Positions 6,357 through 14,111 are shown, counted from the first letter of the stretch. The stretch is DNA of 14,956 bases from an uncultured Clostridia bacterium (GCA_937894955.1 CALAXO010000036.1:1-14956), one strand, 5' to 3'. The notes: generated by a model from the letters alone, not told the origin. Program-made: numbers and translations.

Positions 6357-7397
6357 ATGGGTATGTTTGAATTCAACGATGTCGGTATCGATCTCGGTAC
6401 CTCCAGCGTATTGGTATATGTAAAAAACAAGGGTATCGTGCTGCGTGAACCCTCCGTTGTTGCGGTTGAAAAAATAACGGGCAAGATTTATGCTGTCGGT
6501 GAGGAAGCGCGCCGCATGCTCGGAAGGACTCCGGGCAATATCGTTGCGATACGTCCGCTTCGCGACGGCGTTATTTCCAATTTCGACATTACGGAAAGAC
6601 TGCTGCGCCACTTCCTCAAAAAGGTTGTCGGCACACGCATTTTCTTTAAGCCCCGCGTGGTTGTGTGCGTTCCGTCCGGTGTTACGGAAGTCGAAAAGCG
6701 TTCCGTAATCGAGGCAACCGAGGAGGCGGGCGCGCGCCATACCTACCTTATTGAAGAACCCATCGCCGCCGCAATCGGTGCGGGAATAGACATTTCCCAG
6801 CCGCGCGGCAACATGGTTGTTGATATCGGCGGCGGAACAACCGATGTTGCGATAATCTCTCTCGGCGGTTCGGTTCTCAGTGAGTCAATAAAAGTTGCGG
6901 GCGACAGGTTCGATGAATCCATCGTTCGCTATATGCGCAAAAAGCACAACCTCCTTATCGGAGAGCGCACCGCAGAGGAGATGAAGATTCGCATCGGCTC
7001 GGCTTATCCGCGCAAGGAACAGGTATTTATCGACGTCAAAGGCCGCAACCTGATTTCCGGCCTGCCGCAGGCGATAACAATCGGCTCGAACGAAATGATC
7101 GATGCGCTTGAAGAACCTCTTCAGAATATCCTTGAAACGGTTCGAAACCTTTTTGAAAAAACTCCGCCGGAGCTTGCAAGCGACATTGCGGAAAACGGCA
7201 TTTGCCTCACCGGCGGCGGCGCGCTGCTTTACGGCATGGATAAATTCGTTGCCGAACACACGAAGGTTCCCTGCTATGTTGCGGAGGATCCCATTTCCTG
7301 CGTTGCAATCGGCACGGGCAAGGTGCTTGACAATATCGACAAGGGCTTTGTGAATGCGCTGTACGATTATCGCAGGGGCGACTATTTCGAAGCCTGA
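6357..7397 (+). CDS. mreB: Rod-shape-determining protein MreB (actin homologue)
   Basis: A 346-residue bacterial actin that polymerises on the inner membrane face and guides the elongation peptidoglycan machinery. The ATPase motifs are present: phosphate-1 DLGTSSVLVY near residues 13-22, phosphate-2 VDIGGGTTDVAII near 158-170, and the adenosine motif C-L-T-G-G-G-A-L near 283. The N-terminal M-F-E-F is hydrophobic, as in membrane-binding MreB tails. The length is normal. The ATG at 6357 has AGGAG about ten bases upstream; an ATG two codons later is the alternative start. It is not followed by mreC or mreD, so it could be a stand-alone paralogue of the Mbl/MreBH kind; sequence alone does not separate these. 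The organism is probably rod-shaped or has an elongation phase. Confidence 0.95.
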   Translation: MGMFEFNDVGIDLGTSSVLVYVKNKGIVLREPSVVAVEKITGKIYAVGEEARRMLGRTPGNIVAIRPLRDGVISNFDITERLLRHFLKKVVGTRIFFKPRVVVCVPSGVTEVEKRSVIEATEEAGARHTYLIEEPIAAAIGAGIDISQPRGNMVVDIGGGTTDVAIISLGGSVLSESIKVAGDRFDESIVRYMRKKHNLLIGERTAEEMKIRIGSAYPRKEQVFIDVKGRNLISGLPQAITIGSNEMIDALEEPLQNILETVRNLFEKTPPELASDIAENGICLTGGGALLYGMDKFVAEHTKVPCYVAEDPISCVAIGTGKVLDNIDKGFVNALYDYRRGDYFEA

Positions 7398-7423
7398 TAG
7401 AACTTATTTGATTTTTGAAATTT

Positions 7424-7456
7424 GCAAACGGGCGGTTTTGCGGCTGCCCTGTTTGC
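7424..7456 (+). terminator. Hairpin between mreB and the phosphohexomutase gene
   Basis: GCAAAC-GGGC pairs with GCCC-GTTTGC (one T bulge), giving ten base pairs around a 12-base loop, 27 bases after the mreB stop. There is no U-run. It may partly separate mreB transcription from the following operon, or be a processing site. Confidence 0.4.
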
Positions 7457-7499
7457 TGTACCGCAACAAAAACAGTCCGAATGAAATGTGAGGAACGGC

Positions 7500-9101
7500 A
7501 TGACTGACTTTAAAAAACTTCAAAACGGAAGTGATATTCGCGGAGTCGCGATTCAAATCAAGGGCGGAAAGCCCGTGAATCTAACGCAGAACAGTGTTGT
7601 GCGCATCGGCGCGGCATTTGCGCTTTTTGCTGCGGACAGGGCAAATAAGCCTGTTTCCGAGCTGCGCATTGCGATCGGCAGGGATTCAAGGCTGAGCGGC
7701 GGACAGCTCACTCTTTGGCTTGCGGACGGCATCACTTCCGTCGGTGCAAATGCTTATGACGGCGGCCTTGCAAGCACTCCGGCAATGTTTATGTGCTGCG
7801 TGAACGAACTTCATTTTGATGCCGGAATAATGGTCACGGCAAGCCATTTGCCGATGGAACGCAACGGTATGAAATTTTTCACGGCAATTGCGGGCGGGCT
7901 TGAAAAAGCCGATATTGCAGCAATTCTTGCGTCAGCCGAAAAAGCCGCGTTTCCGATTGCCGCACACCGCGGCCAATGCGGAACGGTTGACGTTATGACG
8001 CCCTATGTAAACGGGCTTAAAGCAAAAATTCTTTCCGCCCTCGGCTGTACAAAAGATGAAAAGCCTTTCAGCGGCCTTAAAATCGTTGTTGATGCAGGCA
8101 ACGGTGCGGGAGGTTTCTTTGCCGAACGGCTGCTTGAACCGTTGGGTGCGGACATCACCGGCAGCAGATTCCTTGAACCGGACGGAAGGTTCCCGAATCA
8201 TCAGCCCAATCCCGAAAATGCCGATGCAATGCGCAGCATATGCGATGCGGTTGCGGAAACGGGTGCGGATTTCGGCATTATTTTCGACACTGATGTTGAC
8301 AGAGCGGGCGCTGTCCTCCCTTCCGACGGCGGCGTTATTGCGCTTGACAGGAACAGGCTGATTGCGCTTATGACGGCGATTCTCGTTCGTCAGTACGGAC
8401 CGATAACAGTTGTTACGGATTCTATTACATCAACCGGACTCACGGATTTCATCAACTCCCTCGGCTGCCGTCACCACAGGTTCAAGCGCGGTTATCGCAA
8501 CGTTATAAACGAAGCGAAACGCTTGCTTGCCTTGGAAGAAGCGGCAAAAAAAGCGAAGGAAGAAACTGATGCCGAATTCGCGAATGCGATATTTGCTGAT
8601 GCGATATTCGCAAATGCGATATTCGCTATGGAGACCAGCGGTCACGGTGCATTGCGCGAAAACTATTTTCTTGATGACGGTGCGTACATAATTGTAAAGC
8701 TGCTTGTCGCGCTTGTTGAAGCACGGCGCGAAAGCAAGACTTTGAACGAACTTATCGCAAACCTTAAGGAGCCCTGCGAAAGCGCGGAAGCGCGGCTCAA
8801 TGTGCTGCTTGACGACACGACGGATTACACTGCCGCCGTGCTTAAAACTGTGGAAAAGCATTTTTCAAACCTTCCGGGATTTGAAATTGTTCAGCCGAAT
8901 TACGAGGGTGTCCGCGTGAATGCGGACGAGACGCACGGAAACGGCTGGTTCCTTATTCGCCGCAGCCTGCATGATCCGCTCATGCCCTGCAATATCGAAA
9001 GCAACTCCGTGGGCGGAATGCGCCTTATTGCGGCGGAGCTTTACAATGCGCTCAAGGCTTTCGACAAACTTGAGCTCGAACCGCTGAAGAAACTGATGTA
9101 A
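7500..9101 (+). CDS. Alpha-D-phosphohexomutase (phosphoglucomutase/phosphomannomutase family)
   Basis: A 533-residue enzyme that moves phosphate between C1 and C6 of a hexose phosphate (glucose or mannose), feeding sugar nucleotides for cell envelope or glycogen. Motifs in order: G-R-D-S-R-L-S-G near residue 60; phosphoserine loop TASHLP with Ser115; metal loop DTDVDR (Asp263, Asp265, Asp267); and sugar-binding loop ETSGH (378-382). The N-terminal L-Q-N-G-S-D-I-R-G-V-A signature marks the subfamily shared with plant/plastid phosphoglucomutase-like proteins. The ATG at 7500 is preferred over 7488 because GAGGA sits just before it. Between the R-Y-R-N-V-I-N-E-A-K-R-L segment and ETSGH the protein carries an Ala/Glu/Lys helix and three copies of A-[N/D]-A-I-F (361-375), an unusual expansion. 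trxB follows 14 bases later, so they share an operon. Glucose versus mannose preference is not decidable here. Confidence 0.88.
   Translation: MTDFKKLQNGSDIRGVAIQIKGGKPVNLTQNSVVRIGAAFALFAADRANKPVSELRIAIGRDSRLSGGQLTLWLADGITSVGANAYDGGLASTPAMFMCCVNELHFDAGIMVTASHLPMERNGMKFFTAIAGGLEKADIAAILASAEKAAFPIAAHRGQCGTVDVMTPYVNGLKAKILSALGCTKDEKPFSGLKIVVDAGNGAGGFFAERLLEPLGADITGSRFLEPDGRFPNHQPNPENADAMRSICDAVAETGADFGIIFDTDVDRAGAVLPSDGGVIALDRNRLIALMTAILVRQYGPITVVTDSITSTGLTDFINSLGCRHHRFKRGYRNVINEAKRLLALEEAAKKAKEETDAEFANAIFADAIFANAIFAMETSGHGALRENYFLDDGAYIIVKLLVALVEARRESKTLNELIANLKEPCESAEARLNVLLDDTTDYTAAVLKTVEKHFSNLPGFEIVQPNYEGVRVNADETHGNGWFLIRRSLHDPLMPCNIESNSVGGMRLIAAELYNALKAFDKLELEPLKKLM
8580..8624 (+). repeat. 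Three in-frame 15-bp direct repeats inside the phosphohexomutase gene
   Basis: Three head-to-tail 15-base units lie at 8580-8594, 8595-8609 and 8610-8624, all sharing ATGCGATATT with few differences. They encode A-N-A-I-F, A-D-A-I-F and A-N-A-I-F. A fourth partial unit (GCTATG) leads into the ETSGH sugar-binding loop, and a degenerate A-E-F precedes them. The unit length is a multiple of three, so copy-number change keeps the frame. Confidence 0.9.
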
Positions 9102-9115
9102 CGGAGGAATTTCCA

Positions 9116-10066
9116 ATGCAGCAAAAACTTTATGACATTATCATTGCAGGTGCGGGACCCGCCGGGTTGACAGCCGCGGTTTATGCGCGTCGCGCCGGAA
9201 AATCCGTACTTCTTATTGAAAAAGAATCATTCGGCGGGCAGATAACGCTTTCGCCGCATGTTGAAAACTATCCGTTCACACGCCCGATGAGCGGCAATGA
9301 GCTTGTTGAAGTGCTTGTTGAACAGGTCATGAATCTCGGTGCGGATATTGAAGTGGGTGCCGTTGTTGCTGTCAGCGAAAATTCGGACAAAACAGTGACG
9401 GTTCGAACCGATTATCAGGAATTTACGGGACGAACGCTCATTATTGCCACCGGGCTTAAACACAGATTACCCGGTGCGGAGGGCGAACAGAAATTTATCG
9501 GCAGCGGGATATCATTTTGCGCAGTTTGCGACGGTGCGTTTTTTAAGGATAAAGCCGTTGCGGTCATCGGCGGAGGAAACACGGCCGTTCAGGATGCAAT
9601 ATACCTTTCAAAGATTTGCAGCAAGGTTTATCTGATTCACCGCCGCAGCGAATTTCGTGCCGAAAAACATGTTGCGGACGGACTTGCTGCCTGCGCAAAC
9701 ATTGAGCCGATTCTGAACAGCACCGTTGTACGCTTTGTCGGTGAAGGCAAGCTTTCCGGAATTGTTGTCAAAAATCGTGAAACGGGTGAGGAAAGAGAGC
9801 TTTCGGTCAGCGGTGCATTCATTGCCGTTGGGTTTGCGCCGAACAACGATGTGTTTGCGAAGCTTGTGAATCTTGATGAGAGCGGCTTTATCCGTTCCGG
9901 TGAGGATTGCAAGACTTCCAGACCGGAGATTTTTGCTGCGGGTGATTGCAGAACAAAATCCGTAAGACAGCTTGTTACAGCGGGCGCGGACGGCGGCGTT
10001 GCGGCGATTGCGGCCTGCGAATACATTGACAGCCTGCGGAATACGGAAATAGTCGCCGAAAGCTGA
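9116..10066 (+). CDS. trxB: Thioredoxin reductase
   Basis: A 316-residue flavoprotein that passes electrons from NADPH through FAD to thioredoxin. Visible are the FAD-binding GAGPAG (12-17), the redox pair CAVC (Cys135, Cys138) followed by D-G, the second Rossmann motif GGGNTA (152-157), the NADPH-phosphate motif HRRSEFRA (175-182), which favours NADPH over ferredoxin-linked variants, and the C-terminal FAD motif A-A-G-D-C. The length is standard for the low-molecular-weight type. CGGAGGA lies just before the ATG at 9116. It sits between the phosphohexomutase and a cysteine-rich small protein in one probable operon, and trxA is encoded 3.5 kb upstream. Confidence 0.95.
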   Translation: MQQKLYDIIIAGAGPAGLTAAVYARRAGKSVLLIEKESFGGQITLSPHVENYPFTRPMSGNELVEVLVEQVMNLGADIEVGAVVAVSENSDKTVTVRTDYQEFTGRTLIIATGLKHRLPGAEGEQKFIGSGISFCAVCDGAFFKDKAVAVIGGGNTAVQDAIYLSKICSKVYLIHRRSEFRAEKHVADGLAACANIEPILNSTVVRFVGEGKLSGIVVKNRETGEERELSVSGAFIAVGFAPNNDVFAKLVNLDESGFIRSGEDCKTSRPEIFAAGDCRTKSVRQLVTAGADGGVAAIAACEYIDSLRNTEIVAES

Positions 10067-10119
10067 ATCGGAATGCATTGCAGAATATCGGATTCTATCA
10101 AGAAGGAGCTATTTTGAAC

Positions 10120-10467
10120 ATGGATGAAACAAAAAATGTGAATGATACGAACACAGGCAGTTCGGAAACGGAGCAGCGAGAAAATTACGGTCAGCCACAT
10201 TTTGCTTATTTTCAAAACAGCATGTGCGAGTATTTTCCCTGCCATAAACTGCCGGAGAACGGTTTTTTCAATTGCCTTTTCTGCTATTGTCCGCTGTATG
10301 CATTGGGCGATAAATGCGGCGGGAATTTCAAATTCATTGCGGGTGGCGTGAAGGACTGCTCTGCATGCGGCCTTCCGCACAGCGAAGCGGGCTATGCCTA
10401 TATAACCCGAAAATATCCCGAAATCATGGAAATAGCAAAACAAAACTCGAACGCGAATGGAGAATGA
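10120..10467 (+). CDS. Cysteine-rich small-domain protein (PF04071-like)
   Basis: A 115-residue protein with a polar N-terminus and a compact domain holding eight cysteines (36, 41, 52, 55, 57, 66, 80, 83) plus His42 and His87. The arrangement C-x4-CH...C-x2-C-x-C-P-L-Y-x-L-G-D-x-CGG...DC-x2-C-x3-H matches my recollection of the 'cysteine-rich small domain' family PF04071. Its biochemical role is not established to my knowledge; metal binding, probably zinc or iron-sulfur, is inferred from the cysteines. The start is uncertain: AAGGAG (10103-10108) serves ATG 10120 with 11 bases of spacing, or TTG 10114 with five; an upstream ATG at 10078 lies before that site. It follows trxB by 53 bases and precedes a strong terminator, so it is probably last in the trxB operon. 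Confidence 0.8.
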   Translation: MDETKNVNDTNTGSSETEQRENYGQPHFAYFQNSMCEYFPCHKLPENGFFNCLFCYCPLYALGDKCGGNFKFIAGGVKDCSACGLPHSEAGYAYITRKYPEIMEIAKQNSNANGE

Positions 10468-10532
10468 CCGCCGAGCTTAAACGGTTTGAAAACCGAAAAG
10501 TGTGAAGTAATTGTAAAATAAAGCATTGACAA

Positions 10533-10577
10533 GCCCGCAGCATTTGCCGTGAATACGGAAGTGCTGCGGGCGTTTTT
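10533..10577 (+). terminator. Rho-independent terminator of the trxB operon
   Basis: GCCCGCAGCA (10533-10542) pairs perfectly with TGCTGCGGGC (10562-10571); within the loop CCGT and ACGG add a second short stem. TTTTT (10573-10577) follows after one G. This is a strong plus-strand intrinsic terminator 65 bases past the cysteine-rich gene. Confidence 0.88.
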
Positions 10578-10584
10578 GCGATCA

Positions 10585-11352
10585 TTAGCCAATGCCGAAA
10601 AACTCTTCGGCATTTTTATATGCTGCGGAGCAGACTTCCTCTGCTGAAATGCCGCGAACTTCCGCTATTTTTTCTGCCGTAAGGTGCATAAACCCGGGGT
10701 GGTTGCGTTCGCCGCGATGCGGCACGGGGGTCATGTAGGGGCAGTCCGTTTCCAGCATGATGCTGTCGAGCGGCAGCTTTTGAACAACTTCAACGGGCTT
10801 TTTTGCGTTTTTAAAAGTTACAGCTCCGCCGAAACTGAATTTCAGCCCCAAGTCAAGGCATTCAAATGACGTTTCAACGCTTCCGGAATAGCAATGCATA
10901 ACTCCGCGCAGCCCGTCACGGTGTGCATGAAGAATGTCCATGCAGTCCCCGAATGCTTCGCGGATATGGAGCACAACGGGATAACCGAGCTGCTTTGCAA
11001 GCTCAAGCTGTTCTGCAAACCATTTCCTTTGACAATCGCGCGGGGAAAGGTCATAGTGATAATCCAACCCGATTTCACCGAGAGCAAGCATTTTTTTGTG
11101 CTGCAAAATATCCGAAATCCTGTCCATCATCGCATTGTCCATTGCGGAAACATCGTGCGGATGCATTCCGACGGTTCCGTAAATGAAGGGATAGCGGTCG
11201 ATAAGTTCAAGCGTTCGGTCAGCGGTGCGAACATCGCAGGCAACATCGATAATGCGTGTGACGCCGCTTTCGAAAAGCTTCGGAATCAGCGAGTGCCTGT
11301 CTTCGTCAAAGGCTTCATCCGAAAGGTGGGCATGTGTGTCGAATAGTTCCAT
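10585..11352 (-). CDS. tatD: TatD family metal-dependent hydrolase
   Basis: A 255-residue amidohydrolase-fold metalloenzyme; characterised relatives are 3'-5' DNA/RNA exonucleases or D-aminoacyl-tRNA-clearing enzymes. Visible metal ligands and motifs: D-T-H-A-H-L-S (His7, His9), G-E-I-G-L-D-Y with the bridging Glu, V-L-H-I-R-E-A, M-H-C-Y-S-G-S, and L-E-T-D-C-P-Y near the C-terminus. Length and order are normal. The ATG at 11352 is chosen because it begins directly at the family's conserved N-terminus and has CGGAG about ten bases upstream; a longer frame from 11475 adds 41 residues that do not look like the family. It lies 184 bases downstream of nrdD on the same strand and converges on the trxB operon. 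Housekeeping in character; its exact substrate is not evident. Confidence 0.93.
   Translation of the reverse strand: MELFDTHAHLSDEAFDEDRHSLIPKLFESGVTRIIDVACDVRTADRTLELIDRYPFIYGTVGMHPHDVSAMDNAMMDRISDILQHKKMLALGEIGLDYHYDLSPRDCQRKWFAEQLELAKQLGYPVVLHIREAFGDCMDILHAHRDGLRGVMHCYSGSVETSFECLDLGLKFSFGGAVTFKNAKKPVEVVQKLPLDSIMLETDCPYMTPVPHRGERNHPGFMHLTAEKIAEVRGISAEEVCSAAYKNAEEFFGIG
10591..10617 (+). terminator. Second plus-strand terminator-like hairpin, embedded in the tatD 3' end
   Basis: AATGCCGAA (10591-10599) and TTCGGCATT (10606-10614) form a perfect nine-base-pair stem with a six-base loop, extending into TTTTT (10613-10617) on the plus strand. It lies wholly within the last codons of the convergent tatD gene, so it may back up the terminator just upstream of it. 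Confidence 0.4.
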
Positions 11353-11536
11353 AAAATAACACTCCGTTGGGCAATAAAGTAAAAAACAGGCAGCAATACA
11401 ATGCCGCACGGACTGAGTGACAGACACAGGCTGCATTTTTATGCGGCGGGTGCAGACAACCGCTTTGTCCTGCAATCACTTTATCCGGCGGCAGATCACA
11501 CTTGTTATTTCATTGTAGAAGACTCACGAACAAGGC

Positions 11537-13972
11537 TCAGTTCGCCGCCTGTTCACAACCCATGCTGCGCACAAAGCCGTTGATGGGGCCGACACCGGAC
11601 AGCTTTTCGGCGTTGCCGGAGCCGTTTTCGCCGAAACTGACAACGACCAATGCGGGAACCTGCATCACGCCGTAGCGCAGGGCAAGTTCGGGCTCGTCTT
11701 CTGCATCAACAACATCGTATTTGATTCCGGCTCTGTCAAGAATCGCCTTTGCCGTTTTGCAGTTCGGGCAGATTTTTGTTGTGAAAAGCGTGTATGCAGC
11801 CGCAAAATCGGGGGATGCTTTGCCGAAAACCTCGGGATTTTCGCGTTTTTCAGCGGCTTCGGCGGCAGCCTCGGCTTCGCGCAGCTTATGCTCACGATAG
11901 TCCAGCATGCTGTATACCTTTCTGTCCTTAAATTCCTGCACTTTGCCGTCGTTCCAATTCTGCACCGGGCGGTAGTAACCGGTAATTCGGCTGTAGACCT
12001 CAGTTTTGCTTCCGCAATGCGGGCATGTGCGCTGCTCGCCGGCAAGATAGCCGTGCGTGCGGCAAACCGAGTAAGTGGGGGAGATGGTGTAGTAAGGCAG
12101 CTTATAATTCTCAGCAATTTTGCGAACAAGGGTCGCCGCACTCTGCCAATCGGGCAGTTTTTCACCGAGGAAGGTGTGGAACACCGTGCCGGAGGTATAG
12201 AGCGTTTGCAGCTCGTCTTGAATATCCAACGCAGAAAAAATATCTTCCGTATAGCTGACGGGAAGATGTGAACTGTTGGTGTAATAAGGTGTTTCACCCT
12301 CTTTTCCGGCGGTGATGATGCCGGGGAAGTTCTTTGCATCGTATTTTGCAAAGCGATACACGGTGGACTCCGCAGGGGTTGCTTCAAGGTTGAACAATTC
12401 CCCGTCGTACCGTTCCTGATAGTCGGAAAGCCTGCCGCGCATGTGGTTCAAAACCGCCTTTGTGAATTCCTGCGCATCTCTGTGCGACAGGTCATCGCCA
12501 AGCCAATTTGCGTTAAGGCAAGCCTCGTTCATGCCGACAAGTCCGATGGTGGAAAAATGGTTGTTGAACGAACCGAGATAGCGTTTGGTATAGGGATAGA
12601 GTCCTTCGCCAAGCAGCCTTCCGATGACAGTACGCTTTATATGCAGCGAACGTGCGGCAATATCCATAAGCTTGTCAAGCCGTTGATAAAACTCTTGCTC
12701 GTTTGCGGAAAGGTAGGCAAGGCGCGGCATGTTCAGCGTTACAACGCCGACGCTGCCGGTGCTTTCACCGCTTCCGAAAAATCCGCCGCTCTTTTTGCGC
12801 AGCTCGCGCAGATCAAGGCGCAGACGGCAGCACATGGAGCGGATATCGCTGGGCTTCATGTCGCTGTTGACATAGTTTGAGAAATACGGTGTGCCGTATT
12901 TTGCCGTCATTTCGAACAAAAGTCGGTTATTTTCGGTGGGAGACCAATCAAAATCCTTAGTGATGGAATAAGTCGGAATCGGGTACTGGAAGCCCCTGCC
13001 GTGCGCATCGCCGTCTATCATGATTTCGATGAAGGCCTTGTTGACCATGTCCATTTCCTTTTTGCAGTCACCGTAGGTAAAGTCCATGGGTTTGCCGCCG
13101 ACGATTGCGGGACGGTCGCGCAGATCCTCCGGAACGGTCCAGTCAAGGGTGATGTTGGAGAACGGTGCCTGAGTGCCCCAGCGGGAAGGGGTGTTCACAC
13201 CGTAGATGAAACTTTCGATGCACTTTTTAACCTGTTCATAGGTCAGCTTATCCGTACGAACAAAGGGTGCAAGGTAGGTGTCGAATGAGCTGAATGCCTG
13301 CGCACCCGCCCATTCGTTCTGCATGATACCAAGAAAATTGACCATTTGATTGCAGAGCGTTGAAAGGTGCTTGGCAGGGGAGGAGGTTATTTTGCCTGCA
13401 ACGCCGGAAAGCCCCTCTTCAATAAGCTGGCGCAGTGACCAACCCGCGCAATAACCCGTCAGCATTGAAAGATCATGCAGATGGAATTCGCAGGTGCGGT
13501 GAGCATTTGCAATTTCGTCGTCGTAAACTTCACTGAGCCAATAGTTGGCGGTTATTGCGCCGCTGTTGGAAAGAATAAGTCCGCCCACGGAATAGGTGAC
13601 GGTTGAATTCTCCTTGACGCGCCAATCGGTGACGTTGACGTATTTGTTGACCGTGTCGCGATAGTCGAGGAAGGTGCTTTTCATGTTGCGCAGTTTTTCA
13701 CGCTGACGACGATAAAGAATATATGCCTTTGCAACATCGGCATAGCCGGATTGAATAAGAACGGACTCAACACTGTCCTGAATGTCTTCAACATTCACAA
13801 GTTCATCCTTAACCTTGGATGAAAAATCGGCAGTTACTTTCAGTGCGAGAAGATCCAAAACATCGGGATGGCAGGGTTTTTGCCGGGATTGGAATGCAAG
13901 ACTCATTGCGTCCTTGATCTTTGAAAGGTTGAAATCAACGATGCTGTTGTCCCGCTTGATGACTCTATACAT
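11537..13972 (-). CDS. nrdD: Anaerobic (class III) ribonucleoside-triphosphate reductase with C-terminal glutaredoxin-like domain
   Basis: An 811-residue glycyl-radical enzyme that reduces NTPs to dNTPs without oxygen. The N-terminal ~95 residues form an ATP-cone (M-Y-R-V-I-K-R-D...). The catalytic barrel follows, with a vicinal Cys pair in S-M-C-C-R-L-R-L-D. A zinc-type cluster (V-C-R-T-H-G and C-P-H-C-G) precedes the glycyl-radical loop RITGYYRPV, with Gly665. After an Ala/Glu-rich linker (about 680-725) comes an extra thioredoxin-fold domain (about 726-811) with redox pair CPNC (735-738) and a cis-proline in V-M-Q-V-P-A-L. Classical formate-dependent NrdD lacks such a domain; some class III enzymes are known to use thioredoxin-type reductants, so this tail may be a built-in electron donor. 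The ATG at 13972 has GGAGG eight bases upstream; the frame extends 14 codons further without a better site. The activase nrdG is not in the window. A promoter and NrdR-like boxes lie upstream. Confidence 0.95.
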   Translation of the reverse strand: MYRVIKRDNSIVDFNLSKIKDAMSLAFQSRQKPCHPDVLDLLALKVTADFSSKVKDELVNVEDIQDSVESVLIQSGYADVAKAYILYRRQREKLRNMKSTFLDYRDTVNKYVNVTDWRVKENSTVTYSVGGLILSNSGAITANYWLSEVYDDEIANAHRTCEFHLHDLSMLTGYCAGWSLRQLIEEGLSGVAGKITSSPAKHLSTLCNQMVNFLGIMQNEWAGAQAFSSFDTYLAPFVRTDKLTYEQVKKCIESFIYGVNTPSRWGTQAPFSNITLDWTVPEDLRDRPAIVGGKPMDFTYGDCKKEMDMVNKAFIEIMIDGDAHGRGFQYPIPTYSITKDFDWSPTENNRLLFEMTAKYGTPYFSNYVNSDMKPSDIRSMCCRLRLDLRELRKKSGGFFGSGESTGSVGVVTLNMPRLAYLSANEQEFYQRLDKLMDIAARSLHIKRTVIGRLLGEGLYPYTKRYLGSFNNHFSTIGLVGMNEACLNANWLGDDLSHRDAQEFTKAVLNHMRGRLSDYQERYDGELFNLEATPAESTVYRFAKYDAKNFPGIITAGKEGETPYYTNSSHLPVSYTEDIFSALDIQDELQTLYTSGTVFHTFLGEKLPDWQSAATLVRKIAENYKLPYYTISPTYSVCRTHGYLAGEQRTCPHCGSKTEVYSRITGYYRPVQNWNDGKVQEFKDRKVYSMLDYREHKLREAEAAAEAAEKRENPEVFGKASPDFAAAYTLFTTKICPNCKTAKAILDRAGIKYDVVDAEDEPELALRYGVMQVPALVVVSFGENGSGNAEKLSGVGPINGFVRSMGCEQAAN

Positions 13973-14014
13973 ATTGTTTCCCTCCGAAAACAGAACAAAT
14001 TTGATAATGATCAT

Positions 14015-14043
14015 ATTATACCACGGCGCGGCGCAGGCCGCAA
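14015..14043 (-). promoter_or_regulatory. Sigma-A promoter of nrdD
   Basis: On the minus strand TTGCGG (14043-14038) is separated by 17 bases from a perfect TATAAT (14020-14015), 43 bases ahead of the nrdD start codon. The spacer is strikingly GC-rich, which could slow open-complex formation and make the promoter dependent on regulation. Confidence 0.7.
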
Positions 14044-14063
14044 GGTTTCGAGAGAATATTCAC

Positions 14064-14111
14064 ACACTATATTTTGACGCGGAGTGCCGAATTAAACCCA
14101 AGATGTTGTGC
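14064..14111. promoter_or_regulatory. Pair of NrdR-box-like sites upstream of nrdD
   Basis: Two 16-base sites, ACACTATATTTTGACG (14064-14079) and ACCCAAGATGTTGTGC (14096-14111), each match 12 of 16 positions of the NrdR-box consensus as I recall it (ACACWATATATWGTGT). They are 32 bases start to start, the three-helical-turn spacing known for tandem NrdR boxes. NrdR is a nucleotide-sensing repressor of ribonucleotide reductase genes. The pair lies just upstream of the nrdD -35 rather than over it, which is less usual. Sequence and spacing are seen; binding is inferred. Confidence 0.45.

Noticed and set aside
8580..8624. Possible CRISPR or intergenic repeat array
   Set aside because: The units are contiguous 15-base direct repeats without spacers, in frame within an enzyme gene; no cas genes are present.
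10894..11346. Plus-strand 150-codon frame opposite tatD
   Set aside because: Antisense to conserved TatD motifs with no ribosome binding site.
11353..11536. A hidden gene such as nrdG between nrdD and tatD
   Set aside because: The 184-base gap holds no minus-strand frame with a ribosome binding site and is far too short for an activase; only a weak promoter-like TTGTAT-17-TTTATT for tatD is visible.
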